Source: Actinomycetota bacterium (GTDB lineage Bacteria; Actinomycetota; Thermoleophilia; Gaiellales; Gaiellaceae). Taken from it: a stretch of DNA of 8,742 nucleotides. The position numbers were made by a program, and so were the translations under genes. The notes beneath the pieces were generated by a model. It worked only from the letters and a program-made list of their open reading frames with translations. It had not been told where the DNA came from and did no database searches. How positions within the stretch are numbered: position 1 is the stretch's first letter; every line of letters starts with the position of its first letter. Positions 1 to 6,181 of the stretch are shown piece by piece. The DNA is taken from NCBI GenBank assembly GCA_013813345.1, contig JACCRW010000094.1, forward strand, positions 1 to 8,742. Direction: 5' to 3'.

Positions 1-762
1 ACCTCGCTCGAAGACGTCGCCGCCGAGCTCGGAGACTCGCCACGCTGGTATCAGCTCTACTGGTTCGACGACCGGAAACTCGTCGGCAGCATCGTCGACC
101 GGGCCGGCGCCGCCGGCTACGGCGCGATCGTCGTCACCCTCGACACGCTCATGCTCGGCTGGCGGCCGCGCGACCTCGGGCACGGCTACCTGCCCTTCCT
201 CCAGGGCGAGGGGCTCGCGCAGTTCTTCAGCGATCCGGTCTTCCGCGCCTCGCTCGACGAGCCGCCGGAGGACGACGTGCTCACCGCTTCCGCGCGCGCA
301 CTGTCCGTCTTCTCGAACCTCGGTCTGACCTGGGCCGACCTCGCCTGGCTCCGCCGGCGAACCGACCTTCCGATTCTCGTCAAGGGTGTCCTGACCGCAG
401 AGGACGCTCGGATCGCACTCGAGCACGGCGTCGACGGGATCGTCGTCTCGAACCACGGTGGCCGCCAGGTCGACGGCGCCGTTGGCTCGCTCGATGCGCT
501 CGTGGAGGTGCGGGACGCGGTCGGTGGCGACGCGACGGTTCTGATGGACGGCGGGATCCGGCGTGCCTCCGACGTGCTGAAGGCCGTAGCGCTCGGCGCC
601 GACGCGGTTCTACTCGGCCGCCCCTACGCCTACGGGCTCGCCGTCGGCGGCCGGGCAGGAGTCGAGGCTGTGATCCGCCAACTCGCGGCGGAGCTCGATA
701 TCACGCTGGCGCTCATCGGCGGCCACTCGATCCGCGACTTGGAGAGAAGCGCCGTCTCATGA
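1..762 (+). CDS. FMN-dependent alpha-hydroxy-acid oxidase/dehydrogenase, lactate 2-monooxygenase-like (5' end missing)
   Basis: The frame is open from base 1 and ends at TGA 760-762, giving 253 residues. The true start lies left of the window; the ATG at 151 is internal. The protein belongs to the FMN alpha-hydroxy-acid dehydrogenase family (glycolate oxidase, L-lactate dehydrogenase, lactate 2-monooxygenase), which oxidises 2-hydroxy acids to 2-oxo acids. Fragment residues 16-21 (WYQLYW) and 46-49 (TLDT) match FMN/substrate-site strands. LVKGV carries the FMN-contacting Lys128, SNHGGRQ carries the catalytic base His152 and substrate Arg155, and MDGGIRRASD followed by LLGRPYAYG forms the FMN phosphate site. 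The segment GWRPRDLGHGYLPF (from residue 53) with the loop after it is typical of the lactate 2-monooxygenase/lactate oxidase branch, so I prefer that over glycolate oxidase. The substrate is not determined. The gene overlaps the next one by 4 bp. Confidence 0.9.
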   Translation, partial: TSLEDVAAELGDSPRWYQLYWFDDRKLVGSIVDRAGAAGYGAIVVTLDTLMLGWRPRDLGHGYLPFLQGEGLAQFFSDPVFRASLDEPPEDDVLTASARALSVFSNLGLTWADLAWLRRRTDLPILVKGVLTAEDARIALEHGVDGIVVSNHGGRQVDGAVGSLDALVEVRDAVGGDATVLMDGGIRRASDVLKAVALGADAVLLGRPYAYGLAVGGRAGVEAVIRQLAAELDITLALIGGHSIRDLERSAVS

Positions 763-1520
763 AGCTCTATCGGGAGGAGGACGGCGACGGCCACCCGCTG
801 CTCCTGATCACCGGGCTCGGCTACGCGATCTGGTCGTGGCAGCGGCAGATTCCGGTCTGGTCTCAGAGCTTCCGCGTGATCGCGGTCGAGAATCGCGGCA
901 CAGGCCGTTCGCCGAAACCACCGGGGCCGTATTCGATCGAGGCCATGGCCGACGACGCCGCCGAGGCGCTCGACGGCCGCCGCGCACACGTGGCCGGCTT
1001 CTCGATGGGCGGCTACATCGCGCAGACGCTCGCGCTCCGACACCCGCAGCTCGTGGAGAAGCTCGTCCTCGTGTGCACGGGCACCGGCGGGCCTGACTAC
1101 CTTCCGACCCCGGCCGAGACGATCGCGACCTGGGAGGCGTACGCCGATCGCTCCCCACCCGCGTTCGCGCGCGCCTCGATGCCGCTTTCCTTCGCGCCCG
1201 GCTGGACGGATGAGCACCCTGAGGAGTTCGAGCAACTGCTCGCCGACCGATTGGAGTACCCGACACCGCCCGAGTGCTGGCGCGCCCAGTACGACGCCTG
1301 CTGGCGCTTCGTCGAGCAGGTCTTGCCCGTAGACGAGATCGTTGCGCCGACGCTCGTCGTCCACGGCGATGCCGACCGGATCGTCCCCTACGAGAACGGC
1401 GTCGCGCTCGCGCGACGAATCCCGAGCTCGACCCTCGTCGAGTTCCCGGGCGCCGGCCACCTGCTCTTCCTCGAGGAACCGGCTCGTTTCAATGCCGCGG
1501 TCGGCGACTTTCTGGGCTGA
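759..1520 (+). CDS. Alpha/beta-fold hydrolase
   Basis: A 253-residue single-domain alpha/beta hydrolase, the usual length for the family. The nucleophile elbow GFSMGG places Ser82. The acid is Asp206 in HGDADRIVP and the histidine is His234 in GAGH, so the triad is complete. The oxyanion loop is near TGLG (18-21). The cap region (about 112-190) is rich in aromatic and acidic residues. The fold covers esterases, lactonases, C-C hydrolases and haloperoxidase-like enzymes; the sequence alone does not choose among them. The ATG at 759 overlaps the upstream stop as ATGA, and GGAGAG at 741-746 is rather far upstream, so translation is probably coupled to the oxidase gene. With an oxidase upstream it may act on a lactone or ester related to the hydroxy acid (inference). 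The C-terminus (GDFLG) is a normal end for this family, yet coding-like sequence continues in frame past the TGA. Confidence 0.92.
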   Translation: MKLYREEDGDGHPLLLITGLGYAIWSWQRQIPVWSQSFRVIAVENRGTGRSPKPPGPYSIEAMADDAAEALDGRRAHVAGFSMGGYIAQTLALRHPQLVEKLVLVCTGTGGPDYLPTPAETIATWEAYADRSPPAFARASMPLSFAPGWTDEHPEEFEQLLADRLEYPTPPECWRAQYDACWRFVEQVLPVDEIVAPTLVVHGDADRIVPYENGVALARRIPSSTLVEFPGAGHLLFLEEPARFNAAVGDFLG

Positions 1521-1631
1521 CGGCACCTGCTGCTCCATTCCGACGAGATCGCCGTCACGTACGCCGCCGATGCGTTGGGCTTCGAAGGTTCGCCGACCTA
1601 CCGGATCACGGTCACCCTCGACAAGCGCTAG
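1521..1631 (+). pseudogene. In-frame coding-like tail after the hydrolase stop (gene remnant or readthrough extension)
   Basis: Directly behind TGA 1518-1520, the same frame stays open for 36 codons to TAG 1629-1631. It reads like protein: HLLLHSDEIAVTY, then DALGFEGSPTYRI, ending TVTLDKR. My hand count of G+C at codon positions 1/2/3 is 23/16/32 of 36 (64/44/89 percent), the pattern of real genes in this window and unlike random intergenic DNA. No start codon with a ribosome binding site is visible within it. It may be the C-terminal remnant of a deleted gene, or a readthrough extension (the stop context is TGA-C), which would give a 290-residue product. I do not recognise its family. Decay remnant is the simpler reading. 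Confidence 0.4.
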
Positions 1632-1632
1632 A

Positions 1633-1655
1633 TGGTGGATGCGCCGCATCCACCG
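1633..1655. promoter_or_regulatory. Perfect inverted repeat upstream of the acyl-CoA operon (candidate operator)
   Basis: GGTGGATGC (1634-1642) and GCATCCACC (1646-1654) are perfect reverse complements around a GCC centre, with one more T-G wobble pair outside. The repeat begins just after the TAG at 1629-1631 and is centred about 57 bases upstream of the GTG at 1701. No T-run follows, so it is a poor fit to a rho-independent terminator. Its size and its place in the only real gap suggest a binding site for a dimeric regulator, such as the TetR-type regulators common in fatty-acid catabolism (inference). A hairpin at the end of the upstream transcript remains possible. Repeats of this arm length can also arise by chance in GC-rich DNA. 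Confidence 0.4.
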
Positions 1656-1688
1656 CCAGATCGTGATGCTCTGAATCCCGGTTCCGTC

Positions 1689-1694
1689 TAGAGT
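1689..1694 (+). promoter_or_regulatory. Candidate -10 element (TAGAGT) of a leaderless promoter
   Basis: TAGAGT fits the TANNNT form of sigma-70-type -10 boxes in high-GC actinobacteria. The next six bases (CAGCCC) lead straight to GTG 1701, so a transcript starting 7 bases downstream of the box would begin at the start codon itself. The absence of a convincing Shine-Dalgarno sequence before 1701 supports leaderless translation. No good -35 box is visible; the region around 1664-1671 matches only weakly. Confidence 0.45.
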
Positions 1695-1700
1695 CAGCCC

Positions 1701-2849
1701 GTGGACCTGCGGGACACGCCGACGGAGGCAGCGTTCAGGGCGGAGCTGCGCGCCTGGATCGGCGAGAACCTGACGGACGACGTGCGCCGCGGCCGCTTCG
1801 AGGAGGCGGGCCGCGACTGGAGCCGGAAGCTCTACGAGGGTGGCTACGCGGGCCTCACCTGGCCGAAGGAATACGGCGGCGCGGGCGCTCCCTACAGCCA
1901 CCAGGCGATCTTCCTCGAGGAGATGGCCCGCGCGGAAGCGCCCTCCCACCTGGGCGTGATCGGGCTCGGGATGGCCGGCCCGACGATCATCGCCCACGGC
2001 ACCGAGGAGCAGAAGCAGGCACGGCTGGACGCGATCCTCTCGACCGAGGAGATCTGGTGTCAGGGCTTCTCCGAGCCGGGTGCCGGCTCCGATCTCGCCG
2101 CAGTGCGCACGAGCGCCATCCAGGATGGTGACCACTTCGTCGTCAACGGCCAGAAGGTCTGGTCCTCCTTCGCGCACATCGCCGACTGGTGCATCCTCGT
2201 TACGCGCAGCGACCCCGACTCCATGAGCCACGCGGGGCTGACCTACCTGATCGTCGACATGCACTCGCCGGGAGTCGAGGTGCGCCCGCTCCGCCAGATC
2301 ACCGGCGAGGCGGAGTTCAACGAGATCTTCTTCACCGATGTGAAGGTGCCCGTCGAGAACGTGCTCGGCGAGGTCGGCGGCGGCTGGGGCGTGGCGATGA
2401 CGACACTGCTGCACGAGCGCGGCACCCTCGGGTTCGCCCTGACCGCGGCGCTCGAGGCCCAGATCCGGAAGCTGATAGCGCTCGCGAAGGAGCGCGGCGC
2501 CACCGAGGTGCAGCGCGACGCGATCGCGCGCGAGTGGATCGGCCTCCAGGCGGTGCGCTACACGACCTACCGCTCACTGACGACGCTGATCAAGACGGGA
2601 ATCCCCGGGCCCGAGGGCTCCGGCGCGAAGCTCTGGTGGTCGGAGGCGAACCAGCGCGTGACGAAGCTCGCATTGGAGCTGCTCGGGCCGGAGGCACAGC
2701 TCGTGAACGGCTCGAGCTCGAAGGCGCAGCCGGGCTATTGGCAGCACCAACAGCTGCGCAGCCGGGGCAACACGATCGAGGCCGGTACGTCGGAAATCCT
2801 GCGCAACATCATCGCCGAGCGGGTGCTCGGACTCCCCCGCAGCCGCTGA
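1701..2849 (+). CDS. Acyl-CoA dehydrogenase, full-length (catalytic-type) subunit
   Basis: A 382-residue FAD-dependent acyl-CoA dehydrogenase of normal family length, which introduces a 2,3-double bond into an acyl-CoA. The N-terminal helical domain covers about 1-115. The family signature QGFSEPGAGSDLAAV is at 121-135. The middle beta-domain follows with VVNGQKVWSS and the FTDVKVPVENVLG segment at 211-223, then the C-terminal helical domain ending GTSEILRNIIAERVLGLPR (362-380). The MCAD-type catalytic Glu position, just before GTS, holds Ala361 (Glu360 is one earlier). Glu239 in LLHERG lies about where isovaleryl-CoA dehydrogenase and mycobacterial FadE26 carry their base, so it is my candidate (inference). 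The GTG start has no clear ribosome binding site and follows a -10-like box by six bases. The stop overlaps the next gene's ATG by one base. Together with the short dehydrogenase that follows, a heteromeric enzyme is likely. Branched or cyclic acyl-CoAs are plausible substrates. Confidence 0.93.
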   Translation: MDLRDTPTEAAFRAELRAWIGENLTDDVRRGRFEEAGRDWSRKLYEGGYAGLTWPKEYGGAGAPYSHQAIFLEEMARAEAPSHLGVIGLGMAGPTIIAHGTEEQKQARLDAILSTEEIWCQGFSEPGAGSDLAAVRTSAIQDGDHFVVNGQKVWSSFAHIADWCILVTRSDPDSMSHAGLTYLIVDMHSPGVEVRPLRQITGEAEFNEIFFTDVKVPVENVLGEVGGGWGVAMTTLLHERGTLGFALTAALEAQIRKLIALAKERGATEVQRDAIAREWIGLQAVRYTTYRSLTTLIKTGIPGPEGSGAKLWWSEANQRVTKLALELLGPEAQLVNGSSSKAQPGYWQHQQLRSRGNTIEAGTSEILRNIIAERVLGLPRSR

Positions 2850-3721
2850 TGGACTTTGCTTTCACCCAGGAGCAGGAGGAGCTGCGACGCGAGGCGCGCG
2901 CGTTCCTCGAGGCGAATCCCGAGGCGCCCCTGGCCGAGCTGCGCGAGCTCGGCTGGCTCGGGGTCTCGGTTCCGGAGGAGCGCGGCGGCGGTGGACTGTC
3001 GTTCCTGGACGAGGCGATCCTCTTCGAGGAGGCCGGCCGGGCGCTCTACTCCGGCCCTTTCCTGACGACCGCCGTCGTCCTCCCGGCGCTTCCCGAGGTC
3101 GACGAGCAGGCCTGGTCGGTCGAGGTCGACGGCTTCGTGCCCGACCTGCTCCATGTCGATCGCGTGCTCACCCAGGGGATGCGATCGGTTCCGGCCGAGG
3201 GCGAGATGCTCGCGACGATGGACGAGACGCGGCCGCTAGGACGGCTCACCTCCTCCGACGGTGACGCGGTCGAAGGGGAGTGGGAGCCCGTGCGGCTGCG
3301 CCTCCTGGCCGCGCTCGCGCTCGAAGCCGTCGGAATCGCGCAGCGCGCGCTCGAGCTCGGGATCGAGTACGTCTCGGAGCGAGAGCAGTTCGGGAAGAAG
3401 ATCGGTACCTACCAGGCCGTCTCGCATCCGCTCGCCGACACCTACGTCGAGACGGAGCTCGCTCGCTCGCTCGCCTACTGGGCGGCGTGGAGCGTCGCCG
3501 AGGAGGACGAGGGAGCCGCGGTCGCCGTCGCCGCCGCGAAGGCCCAGTGCGCCGAGACGGCAGTCACCGCGTGCGAGCGCTCGATCCAGGTTCACGGCGG
3601 GATCGGCTTCACCTGGGAGCACCCCTTGCACCGCTACTACAAGCGCGCGCAGTGGCTCGACGCGTTCGGCGGCCATGCAGCCGTGCAGCGCGCCGTGGTC
3701 GCGGCCGCACTCCTCGACTGA
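2849..3721 (+). CDS. Short acyl-CoA dehydrogenase-like subunit (shortened middle domain)
   Basis: A 290-residue protein whose ends are clearly acyl-CoA dehydrogenase. The N-terminal MDFAFTQEQEELRREARAFL and LGWLGVSVPEERGG segments match the family start. The C-terminal domain has REQFGKKIGTYQAVSH (178-193) and IQVHGGIGFTWEHPLHRYYKRA (246-267). The family is usually about 380 residues. The missing part is the middle beta-domain: only about 75 residues lie between the N-terminal helices (to about 70) and the C-terminal helices (from about 147), and no EPG-GSD signature is present. Such subunits pair with a full-length partner in mycobacterial alpha2beta2 enzymes (FadE26-FadE27 type), where they help form the FAD site. 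The ATG at 2849 shares a base with the upstream stop (TGATG) and has no ribosome binding site of its own, implying reinitiation and matched stoichiometry. The frame is open upstream of the ATG, but that sequence is a shadow of the previous gene. Confidence 0.88.
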   Translation: MDFAFTQEQEELRREARAFLEANPEAPLAELRELGWLGVSVPEERGGGGLSFLDEAILFEEAGRALYSGPFLTTAVVLPALPEVDEQAWSVEVDGFVPDLLHVDRVLTQGMRSVPAEGEMLATMDETRPLGRLTSSDGDAVEGEWEPVRLRLLAALALEAVGIAQRALELGIEYVSEREQFGKKIGTYQAVSHPLADTYVETELARSLAYWAAWSVAEEDEGAAVAVAAAKAQCAETAVTACERSIQVHGGIGFTWEHPLHRYYKRAQWLDAFGGHAAVQRAVVAAALLD

Positions 3722-3728
3722 GAAGGAG
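3721..3728 (+). promoter_or_regulatory. Strong Shine-Dalgarno before the SnoaL-like gene
   Basis: AGAAGGAG ends four bases before ATG 3733. It decides the start inside a frame that is open far upstream. The identical AGAAGGAG with four-base spacing precedes the enoyl-CoA hydratase gene. These two genes are the only ones in the operon that do not overlap the gene before them. Confidence 0.75.
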
Positions 3729-3732
3729 CCGC

Positions 3733-4188
3733 ATGCCCGTCCCGAAAGCGGAAGTGCTCGAGCTGCTGCGGATGGAGGTCGATCCGGCCGAGGCCGACGA
3801 GATCCGCGAGCTCTGGAAGGCGCATTCGAAGGCCGAGGACGCGCGCTCGATCGAGGGCCTGCTCGCGACCCTCTCGGAGGACTGCGTCTACACCGTCTAT
3901 CCGGAGGACGTCTCCTGGCACGGCCACGAGGGCGCGGCGCGCTTCTACACCGAGCTCTTGACCGCCTTCCCGGACATCGTCTTTGAGCTCCAGAACATCG
4001 TGATCGGCCCGCAGGGCGTCGTCGAGGAGGCGATCGTGACCGGTACGCACAAGGCGAGGTGGCTCGAGAACGAGCCGACGGGCGAGACGATGACCTGGCG
4101 CAACGCGATCTTCTTTCCCTGGGACCGAGAGGCGCGCCGCTTCAAGGGCGAGCGCGTCTACACCGACCTGCCGAGGAGCTCTTCATGA
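3733..4188 (+). CDS. SnoaL-like / NTF2-like domain protein
   Basis: A 151-residue single-domain protein of the NTF2-like superfamily, SnoaL-like branch. Recognisable features are the helical start with ELWKAHSKAEDARSIEGLL (26-44), the strand DCVYTVYPED (50-59), WHGHEGAARFYTELLTAFPDI (62-82), and VVEEAIVTGTH (96-106) followed by a PTGE turn (115-118). These follow the family order of helix, strand, FPD turn and GTH strand. Members form a cone-shaped pocket and act as polyketide cyclases, ketosteroid-isomerase-like enzymes, epoxide hydrolases, dehydratases or simple binding proteins. The exact role here is unknown, and I could not assign a catalytic residue. The start is fixed by AGAAGGAG at 3721-3728. 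The stop overlaps the cupin start as ATGA. Its place among acyl-CoA genes suggests an isomerisation, hydration or ring-opening step on a CoA or acid intermediate (inference). Confidence 0.82.
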   Translation: MPVPKAEVLELLRMEVDPAEADEIRELWKAHSKAEDARSIEGLLATLSEDCVYTVYPEDVSWHGHEGAARFYTELLTAFPDIVFELQNIVIGPQGVVEEAIVTGTHKARWLENEPTGETMTWRNAIFFPWDREARRFKGERVYTDLPRSSS

Positions 4189-4583
4189 CACATACGTTCT
4201 CATCGCTCGACGAGCTGGGCGACGGCCCCGGCTTCCGCAAGATCCGCGGCCCGCTCGGGATCACCGCCTTCGGGGTGAACGGCATCATCTATCCCCCGGG
4301 CTATCCCGGCGTCTTCCACTATCACGACACCCAGGACGAGCTCTACTTCGTCCACAGCGGCACCGCGAAGGTGGAGGTCGAGGACGAGGAGCAGACCCTC
4401 GGCCCCGGCGGCCTCTTCCACGTCGAGTCGACCACGCCCCGCCGGATCTCGAACGTCGGCGAGGACGACCTCGTCCTCCTGATCGTCGGCGGCAAGGACG
4501 GTTACGTCGAGCGCGACGGCCATCTCGTCAACGACAGCGACCTGGAGATCCGACAGAGCTTCGGAAAGGAGAAGCAGACGTGA
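4185..4583 (+). CDS. Small single-domain cupin with an altered second metal motif
   Basis: A 132-residue single-cupin protein. Cupin motif 1 is at 42-59, GVFHYHDTQDELYFVHSG, with His45, His47 and Glu52 as expected metal ligands. Motif 2 is PGGLFHVESTTPRRISN (74-90). Here the residue after the proline, where cupins usually have the fourth ligand histidine (PHxxxN), is Arg86, and Asn90 is kept. A three-residue metal site, or no catalytic metal, is therefore possible. The last 30 residues are charged (KDGYVERDGHL). Small cupins serve as isomerases, dioxygenases, sugar-acid enzymes or ligand sensors; function here is not determined. The ATG at 4185 overlaps the upstream stop, and GAGGAG at 4173-4178 lies six bases before it. 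The stop overlaps the ligase GTG. It is coupled on both sides, so it probably works in the same pathway. Confidence 0.85.
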   Translation: MTHTFSSLDELGDGPGFRKIRGPLGITAFGVNGIIYPPGYPGVFHYHDTQDELYFVHSGTAKVEVEDEEQTLGPGGLFHVESTTPRRISNVGEDDLVLLIVGGKDGYVERDGHLVNDSDLEIRQSFGKEKQT

Positions 4584-6181
4584 AGGGCCTGATGATGGAC
4601 TTCCAGCTGACGCTGCCGACCATCCTCAAGCGGGCGGAGACGTACTTCCCGCACCAGGAGATCGTGACCCGGATGCCCGACCGGAGCTTCCACACGTACA
4701 CGTTCGCCGACTTCGGGAAACGAGCACGGCAGCTCGCGGTGGCCTTGAAGGGCCTCGGCCTGGCGCCGGGAGACCGGGTCGCGACCCTCTGCTGGAACCA
4801 CTACCAGCACCTCGAGGCCTACCTCGGGATTCCATGCGCCGGCTACGTCCTCCACACGCTCAACCTGCGGCTGCATCCGAACGACCTCGGCTACATCGCG
4901 ACGCACGCCGGCGACAAGGTCGTGATCGTCGACAGGAGCCTGCTCCCGCTCTGGGAGCAGTTCAAGGACAGGACCGAGATCGAGCACGTCTTCGTCGTCG
5001 AGGACTCCTACGAGGAGCTCCTCGCCGGCGCGAACGCAGACGACTACGAGGATCCCAGGCTCGACGAGGACACGGCGGCCGCCATGTGCTACACGAGCGG
5101 CACCACGGGGATGCCGAAGGGCGTTCTTTACTCGCATCGCTCGACCGTCCTGCATACGCTCGGAGAGGCGCTCGCCTCACCGCTTGGACTGCACGTGACG
5201 GAGAAGGAGACGTTCCTGCCGGTCGTGCCGATGTTCCACGCGAACGCGTGGGGCTATCCGTACACCTGCCTGATGGTCGGCGCGAAGCTCGTCTTCCCCG
5301 GTCCGTTCCTCGATCCGGAGACGCTGCTCGACGATTTCGAGCAGCAGGGCGTGACGATCACCGCCGGCGTGCCGACGATCTGGATGGGGATCCTCGGGAT
5401 GCTCGACAAGGAGCCGGCTCGTTGGGACCTCTCCTCGCTCCACTCGATGCTCGTTGGCGGCTCGGCCGCCCCGCGCGCGATGATCGCCGGCTTCCGCCAG
5501 CGGCACGGGAAGACGGTCGTGCACGGCTGGGGGATGACCGAGACCTCCCCGCTTGCAACCGCGTCCGACTACGTCGGCGAGTTCCGCACGGCCGACGAGG
5601 AGACGCAACTCGATGTCGTCGCGATGCAGGGTCTGCCACTCCCGCTCGTCGAGCTGCGGGCGATCGACGACGACGGCAACGAGATCGCGTGGGACGGCGA
5701 GGCGATGGGCGAGCTCCAGGTGCGCGGCCCCTGGGTCGCGGCCGGCTACTACGACACACCCGAGCAGGCGGACCGCTGGACGGACGACGGCTGGTTCAAG
5801 ACCGGCGACATCGCGTCGTTCCACCCGAAGGGCTACGTGATGATCAAGGACCGCTCCAAGGACGTGATCAAGTCCGGCGGCGAGTGGATCTCGTCGGTCG
5901 ACCTCGAGAACGCGTTGATGGCGCACCCGTGCATCGCGGAGGCCGCGGTGATCGCGATCCCGCACGAGAAGTGGGACGAGCGGCCGCTGGCCGTCTGCGT
6001 CTGCCGCGAAGGCGAGAGCGCCAGCCCCGACGAGCTGCGCGAATTCCTCGCGCCGAACTTCGCCAAGTTCTGGTTGCCGGACGCGTACGTGTTCGTCGAC
6101 GAGATCCCGAAGACCGCCGTCGGCAAGTTCCGCAAGACCGCGTTGCGCGAGCAGTTCCCGACGGCGCCCGTCACTTCGTGA
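4580..6181 (+). CDS. Acyl-CoA synthetase (AMP-forming), FadD-like
   Basis: A 533-residue ANL-superfamily ligase that activates a carboxylic acid through an acyl-AMP to acyl-CoA. The core motifs are all present: YTSGTTGMPKG (171-181) for ATP phosphate binding, WGMTETSP (317-324), WFKTGD (405-410) with ribose-binding Asp410, hinge and A8 region DRSKDVIKSGGEWIS (424-438), and PKTAVGKFRK (510-519) with catalytic Lys516. The segments PVVPMFHANAW (214-224) and AGVPTIWMG (262-270) resemble the long-chain acyl-CoA synthetase branch known from Thermus, which also contains medium-chain and methylthiopropionate ligases. Chain length is therefore uncertain. The GTG at 4580 overlaps the cupin stop (GTGA) and has GGAG at 4568-4571 with eight-base spacing. 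ATGs at 4592 and 4595 are possible but worse placed. It is the entry enzyme of the operon's pathway. Confidence 0.93.
   Translation: MKGLMMDFQLTLPTILKRAETYFPHQEIVTRMPDRSFHTYTFADFGKRARQLAVALKGLGLAPGDRVATLCWNHYQHLEAYLGIPCAGYVLHTLNLRLHPNDLGYIATHAGDKVVIVDRSLLPLWEQFKDRTEIEHVFVVEDSYEELLAGANADDYEDPRLDEDTAAAMCYTSGTTGMPKGVLYSHRSTVLHTLGEALASPLGLHVTEKETFLPVVPMFHANAWGYPYTCLMVGAKLVFPGPFLDPETLLDDFEQQGVTITAGVPTIWMGILGMLDKEPARWDLSSLHSMLVGGSAAPRAMIAGFRQRHGKTVVHGWGMTETSPLATASDYVGEFRTADEETQLDVVAMQGLPLPLVELRAIDDDGNEIAWDGEAMGELQVRGPWVAAGYYDTPEQADRWTDDGWFKTGDIASFHPKGYVMIKDRSKDVIKSGGEWISSVDLENALMAHPCIAEAAVIAIPHEKWDERPLAVCVCREGESASPDELREFLAPNFAKFWLPDAYVFVDEIPKTAVGKFRKTALREQFPTAPVTS

Noticed and set aside
1634..1654. 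Inverted repeat read as a rho-independent terminator for the hydrolase transcript
   Set aside because: The stem is good, but no T-run follows on either side. I listed it as a candidate operator instead and kept the hairpin option open.
1632..1691. ATG directly after the TAG opening a 19-codon peptide (possible leader peptide)
   Set aside because: No ribosome binding site is present, it consists mostly of the palindrome, and it lies upstream of the likely transcript start near 1701.
630..2414. Very long minus-strand open frame (594 codons) across three plus-strand features
   Set aside because: It lies antisense to the oxidase end, the hydrolase and the dehydrogenase, all with clear motifs. 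Its product is low-complexity Arg/Ala/Asp/Val-rich sequence with no domain. It is the usual antisense shadow of high-GC genes.
2189..2848. Open frame upstream of the short dehydrogenase, suggesting it is longer and not truncated
   Set aside because: These 220 codons are Arg/Gly/Ala-rich shadow of the first dehydrogenase with no middle-domain motifs. The ATG at 2849 begins a canonical dehydrogenase N-terminus.
3733..4583. SnoaL-like and cupin pair considered as a toxin-antitoxin or polyketide unit
   Set aside because: Neither protein resembles a toxin or antitoxin, and no polyketide synthase or tailoring gene is nearby. The neighbours are acyl-CoA enzymes.
4834..6177. Open frame upstream of the SDR start, which would make a 677-residue fusion
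   Set aside because: The upstream 448 codons are out of frame with the well-supported ligase gene and read as Arg-rich nonsense. The SDR start at GTG 6178 fits the family.
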